Below, piece after piece: positions 26,318-34,554 of a stretch of 64,000 nucleotides of DNA. The first letter of the stretch is position 1, and the number at the start of each line of letters is the position of its first letter. The stretch is taken from assembly GCF_019029495.1 (NCBI RefSeq), contig NZ_JAERQM010000004.1, positions 1 through 64,000 on the forward strand. Direction: 5' to 3'. Origin of the DNA: Falsiroseomonas oleicola (GTDB taxonomy: Bacteria; Pseudomonadota; Alphaproteobacteria; Acetobacterales; Acetobacteraceae). The position numbers and the translations under genes were made by a program. The notes beneath the pieces were generated by a model. It ran no database searches. It was given only the letters and a program-made list of their open reading frames with translations, and was not told the DNA's origin.

Positions 26318-27631
26318 ATGGCGATCCGCCGTCGTGAAGTTTTGGCCGCTGCCGGAGGCGCCGCACTCGCGGCGGCCATGCCGGTCCGTGCCTCCGTCAC
26401 CGCGACGCCGGGCCTGCGCCCCGGCAAGCCCTTTGCGGGGCAGGAGCTGAAGGTGCTCTGCGTGGTCTCCTCGCAGTTCCGGGCGCATGAGGCGCGGCTG
26501 GCCGCTTTCACCGAGCAGACCGGCATCACCGCGAAATACACCTTCGTGCCCTTCGCCAGCATGCGGGAGGCGCTGACGGCCGAGATGGTCGGCGGCGGCG
26601 GCGACTACGACCTGGCCATCGCCATGGACCAGTGGGTCGCGTCCCTGAACAACCTGTTCGACCCGATCGACGACCTGGTTCGCGCCAAATCCATCCCGCT
26701 GGATCGCTGGCCGGAGGCGCATCTGCGGCAGGGCCGCTACGACGGCAAGCTGCTCGGCCTGCCCAGCCGCGGCCATGTGCAGCTGCTGTTCTACCGGCGC
26801 GACCTTTTCGAGAAGCACAATCTGACGGTCCCAGCGACCTGGGATGCGCTGGTCGAGACTGCCAAGGCGGTCCAGGAGAAGGAGAGCGGCATCGCCGGCG
26901 TCTCCGTGCCCTATGGCCGCGGCAACGGCCAGAACCTGATGGTCTGGTACAATTTCCTCTGGGGCCGCGGCGCCAGTCTGTTCGATGAACGCGGCCAGCC
27001 CGCCTTCAACAGCACCGCCGGCCTGCAATCCGTGCAGGACTATGTGGACCTGCTGCGCCGCCATCGCGTGGTGCCGGCCGGCGCCCTGTCCTTCACGGAA
27101 CAGGACGCGGTGAACAGCATGGGCCAGGGCAATGCGGCGATGCTGCCGGTGTGGTGGTGGGTGCGCTCCACCTTGGTGAACCCGCAATCCAGCCGGCTGA
27201 CGGAAAGCCAGATCGGCTTCGCGCCGATGCCGTCCTATGAAGGCCGTCCGCGCACCACCTTCACCAACACCTGGGTCTGGGGCATCCCGCGCCGGTCGCG
27301 GCGCAAGGAGGCAGCGGCGGAGCTGCTGACCTGGATCGCCAACCCGGCGCTGGAGCGCGAGGTGCTGCTCGACCCGCGCGAGAATGACGTGGTCGCCGTG
27401 ATGCAGCCGAACCTGCTGGATGAGGCGGTGAACGCGCGCTTCGGCGGGATGCACCGCTTCGCCGCGGAGGGCCTGGCACGCACCCAGAGCATCACCTACG
27501 GCCCCGAATGGCCGCAGATCAGCGAGGCGCTGGAGACGGCGATGAGCGAGGCGGCGACGGGCACCCGCACAGTGCCGGAAGCCTTCAACGGTGCCGCCGC
27601 GCAGGTGCGCCGCATCATCCGCCGCGGCTGA
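26318..27631 (+). CDS. Sugar-type (SBP_bac_1) ABC binding protein
   Basis: 437-residue family-1 extracellular solute-binding protein. The N-terminus MAIRRREVLAAAGGAALAAA is a twin-arginine-like signal. Family blocks include YDLAIAMDQWVASL, YDGKLLGLPSRGHVQLLFYRRDLF near residue 140 and VWGIPRRSRRKEAAAELLTWIA near 325. A strong ribosome site (gggaggaggg, 26301-26310) precedes the ATG. It is the first gene of the importer unit behind LacI operator 2. The family carries sugars, polyols and glycerol derivatives to a MalFGK-type transporter. Confidence 0.93.
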   Translation: MAIRRREVLAAAGGAALAAAMPVRASVTATPGLRPGKPFAGQELKVLCVVSSQFRAHEARLAAFTEQTGITAKYTFVPFASMREALTAEMVGGGGDYDLAIAMDQWVASLNNLFDPIDDLVRAKSIPLDRWPEAHLRQGRYDGKLLGLPSRGHVQLLFYRRDLFEKHNLTVPATWDALVETAKAVQEKESGIAGVSVPYGRGNGQNLMVWYNFLWGRGASLFDERGQPAFNSTAGLQSVQDYVDLLRRHRVVPAGALSFTEQDAVNSMGQGNAAMLPVWWWVRSTLVNPQSSRLTESQIGFAPMPSYEGRPRTTFTNTWVWGIPRRSRRKEAAAELLTWIANPALEREVLLDPRENDVVAVMQPNLLDEAVNARFGGMHRFAAEGLARTQSITYGPEWPQISEALETAMSEAATGTRTVPEAFNGAAAQVRRIIRRG

Positions 27632-27637
27632 CAGCGC

Positions 27638-28519
27638 ATGCAGGACCGCCGGCTCAAATATGTGTTGATCCTGCCGGCGGCCCTGCTGGTGCTGGGCACG
27701 ACGATCTGGCCGCTGGCCGTGTCGCTGGTCACCAGCTTCCGGGATTGGCGGCTGACACGGTCGCTGACGCCCGGACCCTTCATCGGCCCGGAGCACTACG
27801 TCACCGCGCTGACCGACGACCCGGATTTCGCCAATGCGCTTCAGGTGACGGCGAGCTTCGTCGCCATCGACGTGGCGCTGACCGTTGTCTGCGCGCTCGG
27901 CCTGGCGTTGCTGCTGCGCCGCGCCGGCGTGCTGCACAGCCTGACGCGCGCGGTGCTGATCCTGCCCTTCGCCGTCTCCCCCGCTTTGGTCGGTATTTCC
28001 TTCCGCTTCATGTTCAATGCGGAGATGGGCGTCTTCACCTGGCTGGCCGGGGCGGTGGTGCCCTGGCTCCAGGGCTATGTCTGGTTGGCGGACCCGGTGG
28101 CCGCGCTGCTGGTGCTGGTCTTCTCCGATGCCTGGCGCTGGGTGCCCTATATGACTCTGGTGGTGCTCGGTGGCCTCTCCGCCTTGCCGAAAGAGCCGGA
28201 GGAAGCGGCGCGTATCGACTGCGCCAGCGAATGGCAGGTGTTCCGCGACGTGACGCTGCCGGCGCTGATGCCGGTGCTGGCGGTGGTCGCCATCCTCAAG
28301 ACCGTCTTCGCGCTGAAGATGTTCGACCAGGTGGTGACCTTGACCGGCGGGGGGCCTGGGCAATCCACCGTCACCCTGGCCTATCTCGTCTATTCCATCG
28401 CCTTCCGCTGGTACGACATGGGCTATGCCTCCGCCGTCGCCTGGATCCTCACCGCGATGCTGGTCTTCCTGGCGGTCTGGTACATGAAGCTGATCCTGCG
28501 CAAGCCGGGTGGCGCATGA
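27638..28519 (+). CDS. Sugar-type ABC permease (MalF/UgpA type)
   Basis: 293 residues with about six membrane spans, the first at YVLILPAALLVLGTTIWPLA. The EAA loop reads EEAARIDCASEWQVFRDVTLP near residue 190, and the cytoplasmic GGGPGQSTVTLAYLVY block is typical of MalF/UgpA-type subunits. It begins 6 nt after the binding protein and its stop overlaps the next permease start (ATGA). Confidence 0.94.
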   Translation: MQDRRLKYVLILPAALLVLGTTIWPLAVSLVTSFRDWRLTRSLTPGPFIGPEHYVTALTDDPDFANALQVTASFVAIDVALTVVCALGLALLLRRAGVLHSLTRAVLILPFAVSPALVGISFRFMFNAEMGVFTWLAGAVVPWLQGYVWLADPVAALLVLVFSDAWRWVPYMTLVVLGGLSALPKEPEEAARIDCASEWQVFRDVTLPALMPVLAVVAILKTVFALKMFDQVVTLTGGGPGQSTVTLAYLVYSIAFRWYDMGYASAVAWILTAMLVFLAVWYMKLILRKPGGA

Positions 28520-29361
28520 ACGGGACCCGCGCCACGGCCGCACGCCGCCGCAAGCTGGTGATGAAGGGGCTGGAGAGCGCCATTCTTCTGCTGGCGCTGT
28601 TCCTCATCCTGTTCCCCATCGTCTGGATGGCGCTGACCGCCTTCAAGCGGCCGGTCGATCTGTTCGAACTGACGCTGCTGTTCACCCCGACGCTGGACAA
28701 TTTCCGCACCATCTTCGCAGCCCCCTGGAACATCGGCGCGGCGCTGTGGAACAGCACCGTGGTGGCGGGTCTGACGGTGCTGATCTCCATCCCCTGCTCG
28801 ACCCTGGCGGCCTATGCCTTCAGCCGCTTCGAGATGCGCTTCAAGGGCGCGCTGTTCTTCACCATCCTGGCGACGCAGTTCATCCCCGCCGTGGTGGTGG
28901 TGCTGCCCTTCTACCTGCTGTTCCGCGACCTCGGGCTGCTGGACACGCATCTGGCGCTGGTCATCGTCAACCTCGCCATCGTCACGCCCTTCGCGGTCTG
29001 GATGCTGAAGGGCTTTCTGGACGCGGTGCCCACGGAGTCGGAGGAAGCGGCGCTGGTCGATGGCGCGACGCGGCTGCGCGTCATCCTCGACATCGTCGTG
29101 CCGATGGTCTGGCCAGGTGTGCTGGTCACCGCCGTGTTCTGCTTCATCCTGACATGGAACGAGTTTCTGTTCGCGCTGATCCTGACGCGTGACAACGCGG
29201 TGACCCTGCCGGTCGGAATCACCCGCTTCCGCACGGAGCGCGGCGACCTGTGGGAGCTGATCGCCGCGGCGGGAATCCTGATCTCCATTCCGATGTTCCT
29301 TCTGTCCTCCGTCATCCAGCGCCACTTCGTGCGCGGCATGACGGGCGGCGCGGTGAAGTGA
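28516..29361 (+). CDS. Sugar-type ABC permease (MalG/UgpE type)
   Basis: 281 residues. First span at AILLLALFLILFPIVWMALT, then TPTLDNFRTIF, FIPAVVVVLPFYLLFRDLGL, an EAA loop EEAALVDGATRLRVILDIVVP near residue 180, and TWNEFLFALILT. These are standard MalG/UgpE-type features. It is coupled to the partner permease by a 4-nt overlap and followed after 6 nt by the ATPase. Confidence 0.94.
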   Translation: MNGTRATAARRRKLVMKGLESAILLLALFLILFPIVWMALTAFKRPVDLFELTLLFTPTLDNFRTIFAAPWNIGAALWNSTVVAGLTVLISIPCSTLAAYAFSRFEMRFKGALFFTILATQFIPAVVVVLPFYLLFRDLGLLDTHLALVIVNLAIVTPFAVWMLKGFLDAVPTESEEAALVDGATRLRVILDIVVPMVWPGVLVTAVFCFILTWNEFLFALILTRDNAVTLPVGITRFRTERGDLWELIAAAGILISIPMFLLSSVIQRHFVRGMTGGAVK

Positions 29362-29367
29362 GGGCCC

Positions 29368-30429
29368 ATGGCTGACGTAAGCCTGCGCAACCTGACCAAG
29401 GCCTGGGGCGGCTTCACCGCCGTGCGCGACCAGTCGCTGGAGATTCGCGACGGGGAGTTCATGGTGCTGCTCGGCCCCTCCGGCTGCGGCAAGACCACGA
29501 CGATGCGGATGATCGCGGGGCTGGAGGAGCCGACGGCGGGCGACATCCTGATCGGTGGCCAGCGGGTGAACGACCTGCCGCCGCGCGACCGCGACATCGC
29601 CATGGTGTTCCAGTCCTACGGCCTCTATCCGCACATGACCGTCGAGGACAATATCGGCTACCCCCTGAAGCTGCGCGGCATCAAGGGCGCGGAACGCGCC
29701 GCGCAGGTGCGTGCCGCGGCAGCGAAGGTGGAGCTGGAGCCGCTGCTGCACCGCCGGCCGAAGGAGCTTTCCGGCGGCCAGCGACAGCGCGTGGCGCTGG
29801 CGCGCGCCATCGTTCGGCGGCCGACCGTCTTCCTGATGGATGAGCCGCTGTCGAACCTCGACGCCAAGCTCCGCGTCTCGACGCGCGCCGAGATCAAGCA
29901 TCTGCAGCATGAGCTCGGCGTCACCACCGTCTATGTCACGCACGACCAGATCGAGGCGATGACGCTGGCGCATCGCGTCGCCGTCATGCAGGGCGGCGAG
30001 ATCCGCCAGCTCGACACGCCGGAGGTGATCTATGACCGCCCGGCCGATCTGTTCGTCGCCGGCTTCATCGGATCGCCGCCGATGAACCTGGTGGATGGCG
30101 ATCATGCGGATGGCCGTTTCACCGCAGCCGGCGGCTTCCACGCCACGACCGGCGTCGCGCGCCATGGCGGCCGCGCGGTGCTCGGCGTGCGGCCCGAGGA
30201 TGTCACCGTGGGGCCTGCCGGCAGCGGCGATCTCGACGCCAGCATCTATGCGGTGGAGCTCACCGGCGATGCGGTGCTGGTCACCGTGCAGGCTGGCGCC
30301 GCGCGAATCATCGCCAAGGCGGACCGTGCCTGGCGGGCCGAGATCGGCAGCACCGTGGCGCTGCGCCTCGATGCCAGCCGCCTGCATCTGTTCGACGCCG
30401 CTTCCACCAAGCGCCTGCAACCGGAATGA
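29368..30429 (+). CDS. MalK/UgpC-type ABC ATPase
   Basis: 353 residues. Walker A LLGPSGCGKTTTMRM near residue 35, Q-loop FQSYGLYPHM, signature LSGGQRQRVALARAI near 135, Walker B VFLMDEPLSNLD near 155, switch His in VYVTHDQIEAM. The C-terminal TOBE domain (about 235-353) contains GVRPEDVTVG. Its stop overlaps the bicupin start in ATGA, tying the enzyme genes downstream to the importer. Confidence 0.95.
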   Translation: MADVSLRNLTKAWGGFTAVRDQSLEIRDGEFMVLLGPSGCGKTTTMRMIAGLEEPTAGDILIGGQRVNDLPPRDRDIAMVFQSYGLYPHMTVEDNIGYPLKLRGIKGAERAAQVRAAAAKVELEPLLHRRPKELSGGQRQRVALARAIVRRPTVFLMDEPLSNLDAKLRVSTRAEIKHLQHELGVTTVYVTHDQIEAMTLAHRVAVMQGGEIRQLDTPEVIYDRPADLFVAGFIGSPPMNLVDGDHADGRFTAAGGFHATTGVARHGGRAVLGVRPEDVTVGPAGSGDLDASIYAVELTGDAVLVTVQAGAARIIAKADRAWRAEIGSTVALRLDASRLHLFDAASTKRLQPE

Positions 30430-31433
30430 CCGCCATGCTGAGCACCCGCCTGATCCGCTATGCGGACCTCATCCCCTGCCGCAACGCCTTCGTCGACAGC
30501 CGCACGCCGGGCTCCGACGCCAAGGAGAATTTCACCCTCATTGGTCCCGGCGTCAGCGAGAATCCCAATCAGCATGTGCATATCCCCGAAGCGCATGGCT
30601 TCAATATCGGCGGTGCGCGCCAGCCGCCGGGCTGCCTGAACAGCCAGCACAGCCATGAGACGGCGGAAGTCTTCATTGCCCATAAGGGCCGCTGGCGCAT
30701 GATCTTCGGCGTGAATGCCGATGAAGGCGACGTGGTGATGGAGGAAGGCGACACCATCTCCATCCCCACCCATATGTATCGCGGCTTCGAGAATATCGGC
30801 ACGGAGACCGGCTTCCTGTTCGCCGTGCTCGGCCGCGACAACCCAGGCAAGGTCACCTGGGCACCGCGCGTCTTCGAGCTCGCGCAGCAATACGGCCTGG
30901 TGCTGCTGGAAGGCGGCCGGCTGGTGGACACCACGGTCGGGGAAAGCGTGCCTGCGAATGCGGTGCGACAGCAGCCGCCGGGGCCGGAGCAGATCGCGGC
31001 GCTGCCCACCCCGCCGGCGGAGCGTCTGCAGGGCTGCGTCATCAAGGCCGGCGACCTGCGCGCCAACCCGAACTCGCCGCTGGCGCGCGAAGGGGTGGAG
31101 GAGTTGCCGATCATCGGCCCGGCGAACACCGGCGACGGTTTCGAGCCCGGCCCGCTCATCGGCTGGTGGCCGCATGGCTTCAACCTGCGCGCGCTGCGCC
31201 TCGAATCCGGCGCCAGCGTGCCGAGCCATGTGCGGGAGGAGGAGGAGGTGATCTTCGTCCATCGCGGCGTGCTGCAGATCACCACGCCGGAAGGCGAGGT
31301 CATCCTCGGCCCGGGCGATACCTTCACCACGCCCAAGGGCCTGCCGCGCGGCTTCCGCGCCAGCTCCTCCAACGGTGTCGCTGCCTATGTCGTGCGCGGT
31401 GGCGATGCCCCCGCCGCGCCGCGCTTCATCTGA
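30426..31433 (+). CDS. Bicupin protein of unknown catalytic role
   Basis: 335 residues with two cupin barrels. The first has the metal-type motif HSHETAEVFIAHKGRWRMIFG (His-x-His ... Glu, about residues 75-95) and IPTHMYRGFENIG. The second, about residues 245-320, has PSHVREEEEVIFVHRGVLQI and GDTFTTPKGLPRGFR, where one of the usual His positions differs. It is translationally coupled to the ATPase and followed by the MetE-like gene. Bicupins include ring-cleaving dioxygenases, isomerases and decarboxylases, and none of these can be assigned. The operon position says it acts on the imported compound. Confidence 0.8.
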   Translation: MTAMLSTRLIRYADLIPCRNAFVDSRTPGSDAKENFTLIGPGVSENPNQHVHIPEAHGFNIGGARQPPGCLNSQHSHETAEVFIAHKGRWRMIFGVNADEGDVVMEEGDTISIPTHMYRGFENIGTETGFLFAVLGRDNPGKVTWAPRVFELAQQYGLVLLEGGRLVDTTVGESVPANAVRQQPPGPEQIAALPTPPAERLQGCVIKAGDLRANPNSPLAREGVEELPIIGPANTGDGFEPGPLIGWWPHGFNLRALRLESGASVPSHVREEEEVIFVHRGVLQITTPEGEVILGPGDTFTTPKGLPRGFRASSSNGVAAYVVRGGDAPAAPRFI

Positions 31434-31444
31434 GGTCGCACCGC

Positions 31445-32572
31445 ATGACCCACATCCGCACCACCCATGTCGGCTCCCTGCCGCGCAGCCAGATCGTCGC
31501 CGACTTCCTGTTCGCGCGCGAACGCGAGGAGCCGACCGATCCCGCCGCCTATGACGCCGCGATGGATCATGCGACGCATGAGGTGCTGCGCCGGCAGAAG
31601 GCGATCGGCATCGACATCCCCTCGGATGGCGAAACCTCCAAGATCTCCTATGCCACCTACATCAAGGACCGGCTGACGGGCTTCGCCGGCGACAGCCCGC
31701 GCCGCATGCCGGCCGATCTCGGGGACTTCCCGGCCTATGCTGAAAAGATCGCGCGCGGCGGCGGCACGCCTACCTATCGGCGGCCGCGCTGCACGGGCCC
31801 GATTGGGGTGAAGTCGATGGACCCGTTGGCGCATGACCTTCGGCTGATGCGCCAGGCCCTGGACGGCGCAGGCTACGCCACGGGCTTCATGAACAGCGCT
31901 TCGCCCGGCGTCATCGCGCTGTTCCAGCCCTCCGATATTCACCCCGACCTCGACAGCTACATGACGGATCTGGCGGAGGGGATGCGGCATGAATATGAGG
32001 GCATTGTCGCCGCCGGCCTCACGTTGCAGATCGATGCGCCGGACCTCGGCCTCGGTCGGCACATGCTGTATCCGGAGCTGACGGAGGATGCATTCCTGCT
32101 GCGGGCCGAGCGGCATGTGGAGGTGATCAACCACGCGCTCCGCAACATTGCGCCCGAGCATGTCCGGCTGCACATCTGCTGGGGCAATTACGAGGGGCCG
32201 CACACCCGTGACATCGCGCTGGGCCGTGTGCTGCCGGTGCTGCGCAAGCTGCGCATCGGCGGGCTGCTGTTCGAGGCATCGAACCCGCGGCATGCCCATG
32301 AGTGGACGGTCTGGCGTGACCAGACGCTGCCGCCGGACTGGGTGCTGATTCCCGGCTGCCTGGACAGCACGACGAACTTCGTCGAGCATCCGGAGCTGGT
32401 GGCCCAGCGCATCGAGACCTTCGCCCGGATGGTGGGGCCGGAGCGCGTCATCGCCGGCACCGATTGCGGCTTCGGTACCTTCGCCGGCTATGGCGCGGTG
32501 CATGGCGATATCGCCTGGGCGAAGCTGGCCTCGCTGACGGAGGGGGTGCGGATCGCCTCGGCACGTCTGTAG
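31445..32572 (+). CDS. MetE-like single-domain cobalamin-independent methyltransferase
   Basis: 375 residues corresponding only to the C-terminal catalytic barrel of methionine synthase MetE (full MetE is about 750). The zinc ligands of that barrel are in place: His and Cys in LHICWGNYEG near residue 242, a Glu in GLLFEASNPRHAHEW, and a Cys in AGTDCGFGTF near residue 344. RTTHVGSLPR at the N-terminus and QIDAPDLGL in the middle are typical of this group. Such core-MetE proteins take methyl groups from small donors or cobalamin. As last gene of the LacI-controlled operon it may demethylate or cleave the imported substrate; this is inference. Confidence 0.85.
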   Translation: MTHIRTTHVGSLPRSQIVADFLFAREREEPTDPAAYDAAMDHATHEVLRRQKAIGIDIPSDGETSKISYATYIKDRLTGFAGDSPRRMPADLGDFPAYAEKIARGGGTPTYRRPRCTGPIGVKSMDPLAHDLRLMRQALDGAGYATGFMNSASPGVIALFQPSDIHPDLDSYMTDLAEGMRHEYEGIVAAGLTLQIDAPDLGLGRHMLYPELTEDAFLLRAERHVEVINHALRNIAPEHVRLHICWGNYEGPHTRDIALGRVLPVLRKLRIGGLLFEASNPRHAHEWTVWRDQTLPPDWVLIPGCLDSTTNFVEHPELVAQRIETFARMVGPERVIAGTDCGFGTFAGYGAVHGDIAWAKLASLTEGVRIASARL

Positions 32573-32930
32573 CGATGATGTGGCACCGGTCTGCGAGGCA
32601 AATGTGACCGCCGCCTGATCCATCCCACCCGCTCTCCACGCAAGTCAGGGCTGATCCGCCGCACCTTGCCACGGACGAGATCCGCCAGTGCCGGATGGGC
32701 GCCACGCTGGATGCGGCGAGGGCGGATGCCGTCTGCGCCGAGCTGATCGACCCGCTGCGGGCCCGCGCCGCGACATGTCCATCGATGAGGCGGGCGTCGC
32801 GACGATGCTGCGCCCGCGCGCCACCTATGCCGACCCGCCGCGTCCACTGACCGACGCATGATGCGTTCACCTTCGTGCACGCATCACGGTCCAGCTTCGC
32901 CTGATCGGGGCATTCAGACATTTCGGTGAT
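32573..32930 (+). other. Gene-poor stretch with a frameshifted coding scrap
   Basis: No intact gene. On the plus strand about 32690-32870 reads MGATLDAARADAVCAEL in one frame and, after a shift near 32780, MSIDEAGVATMLRPRATY and a stop. The even composition suggests the C-terminal end of a lost gene. The family was not recognised. Confidence 0.35.
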
Positions 32931-32936
32931 TCCACC

Positions 32937-33583
32937 TCAGGTCATCCCGCTTTGTCTGGCGCGGACCATAGCGTCAGTTGAGGCGGACGCCGGCGCGGAA
33001 AGCAGGATCGAGTTGGCGGTCCTGGTCGATTCGACCAGCGACTCCTGCTGCTCCTGCAAGGCACGAAGCCGATCCAGCAAGGAGGGTGTGGTTATGTCGC
33101 GCAGGCCCGCAAGCGTGCCGTCGATCCAGCGCAGTGCGCCGACCAGCGGATCGTCGTCGCGCAGTATCCCGGCACGATCCGCGAGCAGATCGCGCTCTCG
33201 GCCATGGGCAGCTGCGCAGGATCGCCTCGGCGGCATCGGCCGCCGCCCGCAGCAGGTGCTCGCAGCCATCGAGCACGAGCAGCCCCCGCCGGCTGCCAAG
33301 ACAGGCCATCACCGTGCGCAGCGCATCGCCGCCGCCGGTGTCGAGGCCAAGCGCGGTGGCAATGGTCGTCCCGACCAGGCGCGGATCCTCTAGGGGGCCG
33401 AGATCGGCCAGCCAGACGCCCTCCTCAGCCCGGCATGCGGCACGGTCGGCGGTGGCGAGTGCCAGCCGTGTCTTGCCCACGCCGCCCGCGCCGACCACGG
33501 TGACCAGGCGCGCCTCCCGCAGCTGCGCCGCCAGCCGTTCGAGGTCGGCATCCCGGCCGACCAGCCTGGTCAGCGGGCGCGGC
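32937..33583 (-). pseudogene. Broken NB-ARC/LuxR-type regulatory ATPase fragment
   Basis: Leftward from about 33583 the reading PRPLTRLVGRDADLERLAAQL, Walker A VVGAGGVGKTRLAL, GVWLADLGPLEDPRLVG and Walker B-like GLLVLDGCEHLL is the ATPase part of winged-helix/AAA regulators of the type fused to OmpR-like DNA-binding domains. The winged helix is missing upstream. After about 33200 the frame shifts, and the distal part (ending near 32937, with LRALQEQQESLVESTRTA) does not look like the same family. The fragment abuts, head to head, another fragment of the same family on the plus strand. Confidence 0.6.
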
Positions 33584-34248
33584 ATGACCGCCGTCTGGGG
33601 CGGCGCGGCCGTCAGCGAGAATACGCTCCAGGTCCACATCGCCGCCCTTCGCAGCGCGTGCTGCTGGAGACGACCTATGGTCGCGGCTACAGGCTGCTCG
33701 GCGACTGGGCGGCTTCTGCTGAAGGCGCGAATGCCGCCGCCAGCCCAGCCGCGCCGCTGACCAACCTGCCGCTTCCCATCTCACGACTTGTTGCGCGGGA
33801 GGAAGCGCTGGGCCAGGTCGTGCGGCTGTTGGCCGGCCATCGGCTGGTCACGCTCACCGGCTCACCCGGCATCGGCAAGACGTGCCTGGCGATCGAGGCG
33901 GCGCGGCATTACGCGCAGGAAGCAGGGCTCGCGGCATTCCTGGTCGACCTGACCACGGTGGCCGAGCCGCGGCAGGTACCGGGCGCCCTGGCAGAGGTCC
34001 TCCTGCCGGGCGGTGAGCCCCGCGTCTGGCAGGCGAAGCAGCTGGCGGAGGCGCTGACGAACAGGACCCTGCTGCTGCTGGATGGCTGCGAGCATGTCGT
34101 GGCCGAGACGGCGCGGCTCGTGCACCTCATCGTCACGCGCTGCGCCGGCATCCGGGTGCTGATGACCGGCCGCGACACGTTGCGGATCGACGGGGAGCAG
34201 GTTTGGCGCCTTCCGGCGCTGGAGCCGCGGCCGGCGAGGTCGAGGTGA
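33584..34248 (+). pseudogene. Broken winged-helix/AAA regulator, second fragment
   Basis: From 33584 the plus strand gives the C-terminal part of an OmpR-type winged helix (VWGGAAVSENTLQVHIAALR). After a frame break near 33655 it continues as LLETTYGRGYRLLGDW and an ATPase domain (ISRLVAREEALGQVVRLL, Walker A LTGSPGIGKTCLAIEA, LLLLDGCEHV). It ends abruptly at 34248, losing the usual long C-terminal half. The first residues of the winged helix are absent. It is a frameshifted, doubly truncated gene. Confidence 0.65.
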
Positions 34249-34278
34249 CGGAAGCGCGCCTTGCCGCGCACAACCGGC

Positions 34279-34500
34279 CTACACCGTCGGGACGGTGCCA
34301 CCATCGATGACATGGTCCGCGCCATGAATGGCCGAGGCCCGGACCAAGGCCAGGAAGGCGATGAGATCCGCGACATCCCCGGGCGCCGCCGGACGGCCGA
34401 TCGGGATGCCACCCAGCGCCAGCAGCACACCCTTCCGCGGTGGTGAGATCGGCCGCGACCCGCAGCGCGTCCCTGGGATCCTCGGGCGAACTCGGCCTGT
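34279..34500 (-). pseudogene. C-terminal remnant of a short-chain dehydrogenase
   Basis: Leftward, [15 protein letters not shown] in one frame and then [49 protein letters not shown] and a stop at 34279-34281 in the next frame. This is the last 60-70 residues of an SDR ([15 protein letters not shown]...IDGGT is the usual ending). No Rossmann start or catalytic YxxxK is present. It borders the broken ATPase gene directly, marking a recombination junction. Confidence 0.7.
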
Positions 34501-34554
34501 GGGGCAGGCGTACCCCCGACGCGATGGCGGATCGCGCCCCTCGTCAATCAGGCG

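Noticed and set aside
24842-28543. A 1233-codon open frame on the minus strand
   Set aside because: It lies antisense to the SDR, LacI, binding-protein and permease genes, has no family motifs and is rich in Arg, Gln, His and Gly, as expected of a shadow frame.
33584-34248. An intact ATPase regulator gene starting at 33658
   Set aside because: The winged helix is split by a frame break and the C-terminal half is absent, so it was called a pseudogene.
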